From contig CAZAQL010000086.1 in assembly GCA_964487295.1 (NCBI GenBank), positions 1 through 11,211 of the forward strand: a DNA stretch of 11,211 nucleotides, read 5' to 3'. Source of the DNA: JAPEKQ01 sp964487295. Lineage in GTDB: Bacteria > Joyebacterota > Joyebacteria > Joyebacterales > Joyebacteraceae. Position 1 is the first letter of the stretch; each line of letters starts with the position of its first letter. The notes beneath the pieces are model-generated. The model saw only the letters and a list, made by a program, of their open reading frames with translations. It did no database searches and was not told the DNA's origin. Positions 8,275-11,211 of this stretch are shown here, one piece after another. The translations under genes were made by a program, and so were the position numbers.

Positions 8275-8290
8275 CGGTGCGCAAACACCG
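8275..8290 (-). terminator. Weak terminator candidate after the disulfide-reductase gene
   Basis: CGGTG (8275-8279) and CACCG (8286-8290) form a 5-bp stem with a 6-base loop. On the minus strand it is followed by TTTGCG, which also forms the loop. It lies 25 bp past the flavoprotein stop and before the promoter of the next cluster, a suitable place for a terminator. The stem is short and the U run is only three bases. Confidence 0.3.
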
Positions 8291-8315
8291 GGATGGGGGT
8301 CGCTGCCGGTTCGCT

Positions 8316-9704
8316 CTACACTTCGAGAACGTGCTCCGGCGAAGCGACGCTGGTGAGCGTCTCGACGACGAGTTCGGTAAGCGCGGGGTGGATGTGGAGA
8401 CCGGCGGCGACATCTCCGGGCTGGTGACCCGCCACCATCGCGTTTACGACCTCCTGAATGAGTATGGGAGCGTATGGACCGATGACGTGAAAGCCGAGGA
8501 TGCGTCTGTCCTTCGCGCCCACGATGGCCTTCGCGAAGCCGTCCCGGATCATGAGGCCTTCGCCCTTCATCACGTCGGAGTACTCGCGTCGGCCCACCAG
8601 GTAGTCGAGTCCTTGAGTCCTGGCCTCAGCCTCCGTGATGCCCACCGAAGCTATCTGCGGATGCGAGAAGACGGCATGAGGCACGGTTGCATGATCCACC
8701 GTGATCGGGTCGTCGTGCGTTGCGTTGTGCCACGCGATGATCGACTCACGCACCGCCGCGTGTGTGAACATCGACCTCCCAATGATATCGCCGAAGGCCC
8801 AGACGCCCTCCGCCGAGGTCTCGAGCCTGTCGCTGACGGCGATGTACCCGCTCTCTGTCGTCTCGATGCCTGCTGCCTCGACGCCGAGGAGGTCGGCGTT
8901 GGAGCGTCGTCCCGCGGCCATGAAGACGGCGTCCGTTGGAAGCTCGACATCTCCGTCGCCGCCTTCAGAGCTCCCGGTCACGGTATAGCGTGTTCCCGCT
9001 GGACGAACGCCGGTTACCGTGATCCCGGTGCGAACATCCATCCGCTCGGCGAGCTTCTCGGCAAGCAGCCACGAGACATCCTCCTCCTCGTTCGGGACGA
9101 GTCGCCGGTCGCGCTGGATCAGTGTGACATGGGCGCCCATCGCCGAGAGGAAGTGGGCGTACTCCACACCCACGTATCCGCCACCAACGATGACGACGCT
9201 CTCGGGCAGGGCCTCGATCTCGAGCACGGTCTCGTTCGTGAGATAGTCGATCTCGTCCAGTCCGTCGATCTGTGGGATGAGGGGACGGGCGCCGCTCGCC
9301 ACGAAGACCTTCCCACCGTGGACCTCGTGGTCGTTCACACGAAGCGTCCGCTCGCCCGTGAAGCGAGCTGTCCCGCGATAGAAGCGCAGTCCCTCCGAGT
9401 GCCGAATACCCTCGAGAACACCACGCCGGCGTCTTTCGACCGCCTCGCGCATCCTGCTCATGACAGCGCCGAAGTCGACACCGGAGATCTCCGCGTCTAT
9501 GCCGAGCCGGCCGGACTCCCGGATCTCGGACACCCGGTCGGCGACGGAGATGAGCATCTTCGAAGGGACGCACCCCAGGTTCATGCAGGTGCCTCCGACG
9601 GGCCCTCTGTCGATCCACCCGACGTCCAGTCCGTCTGCCAGGGCGCGGTCCACCACGTGGGATGCGCTGCCCGAACCGATCACGACAACATCGTGCTCTT
9701 CCAT
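8316..9704 (-). CDS. Pyridine nucleotide-disulfide oxidoreductase, mycothione-reductase/Lpd-like
   Basis: This 462-residue flavoprotein should carry electrons from NAD(P)H via FAD to a disulfide substrate. It shows an N-terminal FAD site (VVVIGSGSAS, 7-15), the redox disulfide C40-MNLG-C45 in GGTCMNLGCVPSK, a second nucleotide site VIVGGGYVGVEYA (171-183), a second FAD motif VWAFGDI (301-307) and the catalytic pair His439 and Glu444 in HIHPALTE. The first site ends in Ser rather than the third Gly, as in mycothione reductases and archaeal Lpd-like proteins. After the second nucleotide-binding strand there is LIQRDRR with no acidic residue, suggesting NADPH rather than NADH. No lipoyl or 2-oxoacid dehydrogenase genes are nearby, so a thiol or other disulfide reductase is likelier than the E3 subunit. 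The ATG has GAGGGAG nine bases before it. Confidence 0.9.
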   Translation of the reverse strand: MEEHDVVVIGSGSASHVVDRALADGLDVGWIDRGPVGGTCMNLGCVPSKMLISVADRVSEIRESGRLGIDAEISGVDFGAVMSRMREAVERRRRGVLEGIRHSEGLRFYRGTARFTGERTLRVNDHEVHGGKVFVASGARPLIPQIDGLDEIDYLTNETVLEIEALPESVVIVGGGYVGVEYAHFLSAMGAHVTLIQRDRRLVPNEEEDVSWLLAEKLAERMDVRTGITVTGVRPAGTRYTVTGSSEGGDGDVELPTDAVFMAAGRRSNADLLGVEAAGIETTESGYIAVSDRLETSAEGVWAFGDIIGRSMFTHAAVRESIIAWHNATHDDPITVDHATVPHAVFSHPQIASVGITEAEARTQGLDYLVGRREYSDVMKGEGLMIRDGFAKAIVGAKDRRILGFHVIGPYAPILIQEVVNAMVAGHQPGDVAAGLHIHPALTELVVETLTSVASPEHVLEV

Positions 9705-9768
9705 TCTCGAAGCTCCCTCTTCCTCGCGGCACCCGTCGGGGCGCTGCTCTCGTGCACAGCATCTGTCT

Positions 9769-9789
9769 GGCGTCGGGCTACCCGATGCC
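9769..9789 (-). terminator. Hairpin between the phosphoribosyltransferase and disulfide-reductase genes
   Basis: GGCGTCGGG (9769-9777) and CCCGATGCC (9781-9789) pair at eight of nine positions around a CTA loop. It lies in the 145-bp gap after the phosphoribosyltransferase stop. No U tract follows on the minus strand, so it could be a processing or partial attenuation site rather than a terminator. I see no clear promoter in this gap. Confidence 0.3.
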
Positions 9790-9849
9790 GAGAACGGCCT
9801 CCTCCAGCCCCGGAATCACCTGGCTCCTCCCGCTCGGGTTGGGGCGTGA

Positions 9850-10584
9850 CTACGCCTCGTCTACGGCGATCTGACGCGCAATGGCGTCCTCAGACGGCCG
9901 CGATCGCGACAGCCTCCCCTGCAGGCACTCCTTCACCTCCGCGTCACTCATCTCGTGGAAGTCGCGGTAGAACGAAGCGACGGCGAACGGGCCCTCCTTC
10001 TGTGCGAACAGGCAGAAGACGCTGTCGAAGCCGTCCCGCAGCAGATTGAGCGTCTCCACCGGGCTGCACGGGACGGCCAGCGTCAGCGAGGCCGGCTCGC
10101 GGCCGTGCATCAGCCTCGCGGCCACGAGCATCGTGAATCCGGTCGCGAGCCCGTCGTCCACCAGGACGACGTGTCTTCCGGAAACCTCAGGTGGCGCATC
10201 GCTTCCGGAGTAGACCGCCGCACGGCGCCTCACCTCCGTGAGAACATCCTCGGTGACGCGGTCCGCTTCCTCACTCGAAATCCCGAAGCCCGTCATCGCG
10301 CCCTGGTTGAGCACCCTCGTGCCGTCGATCGCCACGGCGCCGAACCCCATCTCCGGCGACGCGGGGATAGGGAGCTTCCGCACAACGAGCGGCAGGAGCG
10401 GCGATCCGAGAACGTCGGCGATGGGCGCACCGGTCGCGAGCCCGCCGCGCGGGAGACCGTACACGAGAGCTTTGTCCGGGACTTCGCCGGACAACAGCGC
10501 CGCCAGCCGCCGTCCCGCGTCCTCTCGATCGGCGAACTTCTGAACCGGCGACGAGAGCCTCCGTCCTACGTACACTCTCCCCAT
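9850..10584 (-). CDS. Predicted phosphoribosyltransferase (COG1926 type)
   Basis: This 244-residue protein carries the type I phosphoribosyltransferase PRPP loop VVLVDDGLATG (139-149), with Asp143-Asp144 and the Gly-x-Ala-Thr-Gly turn. A GLPRGG segment (43-48) corresponds to the PPi loop. PASPEMGFGAV (74-84) is typical of the COG1926 group. Such proteins are predicted to transfer phosphoribose to or from a base, but the acceptor is not known. The C-terminal region EKEGPF-like QKEGPFAVASFYRDF (195-209) also fits COG1926. The ATG at 10584 is preceded by GAGG at a short distance, and the gene starts 29 bp after the SufB/SufD-type gene, so they are probably co-transcribed. The functional link between them is not evident. 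Confidence 0.87.
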   Translation of the reverse strand: MGRVYVGRRLSSPVQKFADREDAGRRLAALLSGEVPDKALVYGLPRGGLATGAPIADVLGSPLLPLVVRKLPIPASPEMGFGAVAIDGTRVLNQGAMTGFGISSEEADRVTEDVLTEVRRRAAVYSGSDAPPEVSGRHVVLVDDGLATGFTMLVAARLMHGREPASLTLAVPCSPVETLNLLRDGFDSVFCLFAQKEGPFAVASFYRDFHEMSDAEVKECLQGRLSRSRPSEDAIARQIAVDEA

Positions 10585-10613
10585 GTCGTCCTCGCTTCCT
10601 GTCCTGAAGCAGC

Positions 10614-11210
10614 TCAGTGATCGTCGGAGCGCACCGCGGGGCTCAGGAGCCCCTCGATGATGAGCTCCGTGGCAGCATCGTCATCGAGACCTCGCGACAT
10701 CAGCGTCTCGAGCTGTTTCGCGTCGACGCTGCCGATGGCCGCCTCGTGCGTCACGTGCGCCTTCGGATGGCGTACCTCGACGATGGGCACGGCGGCGGCC
10801 ACCGCCTCACCCCGGACGATCTCCTTGCAATCCACGTGACCGCGTGCCCGCGCCGCAGACGCGATGAGCGTGTTCCGGATGTCGGCTTTCGCCCTGTCGG
10901 CCACGGCGATCTTCGTCGTGAGGACACCACGGGCATCGGCACCCTGAAGATGAGCCTTCTCATGGATGTTGATTCTGTCATCTCCGCTGCCACTGATCCT
11001 GGCCGACATCTCGAGCACGCTCGAGGCATCACAGTCGGCTGCGTACTCGATCTCGATCGCACCGGCGCGCCCCTTCAAGAGCTCGAAGTCCGTGCGAAAC
11101 TGTGCCGCCTCTTCAAGTGTGACGTGAGACTTCGCGACGATGGAGACGCCGCCCTCCGAGCCGTGGACGTGACGCTCAAGATATGCGTACTCCGCGCCCG
11201 GCTCGAGACG
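10614..11210 (-). CDS. SufB/SufD-family Fe-S cluster assembly protein (5' end outside the window)
   Basis: The open frame runs to the right edge, so the start is missing and 198 residues are visible. The visible part begins RLEPGAEYAYLERHVHG and continues with GGVSV, FRTDFELLKGRAGAIEIEY, then the beta-helix region and a C-terminal helix region HVTHEAAIGSVDAKQLETLM and SRGLDDDAATELIIEGLL. These are the SufBD core features: the LxPGA...HxHG block and the THEAxxG...SRGL...A end. The SufB-type GDKCGAHT block, which carries the Cys of E. coli SufB as I recall it, appears here as GEAVAAAV, so this looks more SufD-like or like the short SufBD proteins of archaea and anaerobes. It would work with a SufC ATPase, which probably lies outside to the right. 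A TTG at 11078 is an internal Leu codon, not the start. Confidence 0.88.
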   Translation of the reverse strand, partial: RLEPGAEYAYLERHVHGSEGGVSIVAKSHVTLEEAAQFRTDFELLKGRAGAIEIEYAADCDASSVLEMSARISGSGDDRINIHEKAHLQGADARGVLTTKIAVADRAKADIRNTLIASAARARGHVDCKEIVRGEAVAAAVPIVEVRHPKAHVTHEAAIGSVDAKQLETLMSRGLDDDAATELIIEGLLSPAVRSDDH

Positions 11211-11211
11211 T

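Noticed and set aside
8316..9704. Flavoprotein as the E3 subunit of pyruvate dehydrogenase or as mercuric reductase
   Set aside because: No 2-oxoacid dehydrogenase or lipoyl gene nearby, no mer genes, no C-terminal Cys pair as in MerA; the sequence is nearer to mycothione-reductase-like proteins.
8277..10049. Plus-strand open frame of 590 codons opposite the disulfide reductase
   Set aside because: It spans a real gene, an intergenic gap and part of the phosphoribosyltransferase gene, and has His/Arg/Asp-rich antisense-type composition.

Overview
The window looks like chromosomal DNA of a GC-rich bacterium. It is a plain gene-dense stretch with short intergenic gaps and no tRNA, rRNA, CRISPR array, transposase or phage gene that I can see. 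The last 17 codons of a plus-strand gene at the left edge resemble the FlgD-like/type IX secretion-type C-terminal tails common in the FCB group and related candidate phyla. A directly glutaminylating GlnRS, a DHOD-like protein and a SufB/SufD-type protein fit such a lineage but do not fix it. I would not name a phylum from this sequence alone.

Apart from that left-edge tail, every gene is on the minus strand and is read from right to left. From the right edge: a SufB/SufD-family protein (5' end outside the window), a COG1926-type phosphoribosyltransferase 29 bp downstream, then a mycothione-reductase/Lpd-like flavoprotein. A gap at 8152-8315 carries an extended -10 promoter candidate. It leads into a tight cluster: a dihydroorotate dehydrogenase-like flavoprotein, YjbQ (stop and start overlap by one base), a small predicted lipoprotein and an MPPED-type metallophosphoesterase. 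A SAM methyltransferase and a histidine ammonia-lyase-family enzyme follow. The minus-strand series ends with glnS and a sirtuin only 3 bp apart, which converge on the left-edge gene across a hairpin at 101-125.

The functions are mostly housekeeping or metabolic: tRNA-Gln charging, NAD-dependent deacylation, histidine deamination, Fe-S assembly, thiol/disulfide redox and nucleotide salvage. They do not form one obvious pathway. I see no new multi-gene system.

The points most worth a second look are these. The ammonia-lyase has Ala-Cys-Gly where the self-processing MIO triad is normally Ala-Ser-Gly, with the rest of the histidine-type active site intact. The start of glnS is irregular: an ideal Shine-Dalgarno serves an out-of-frame five-codon ORF whose stop overlaps the GTG start, and one extra G would repair it. 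The anticodon-binding half of GlnRS carries a low-complexity insertion of about 45 residues, containing a perfect 8-bp inverted repeat that resembles hairpins in the nearby intergenic DNA. The metallophosphoesterase keeps the metal-site His that mammalian MPPED2 has lost.
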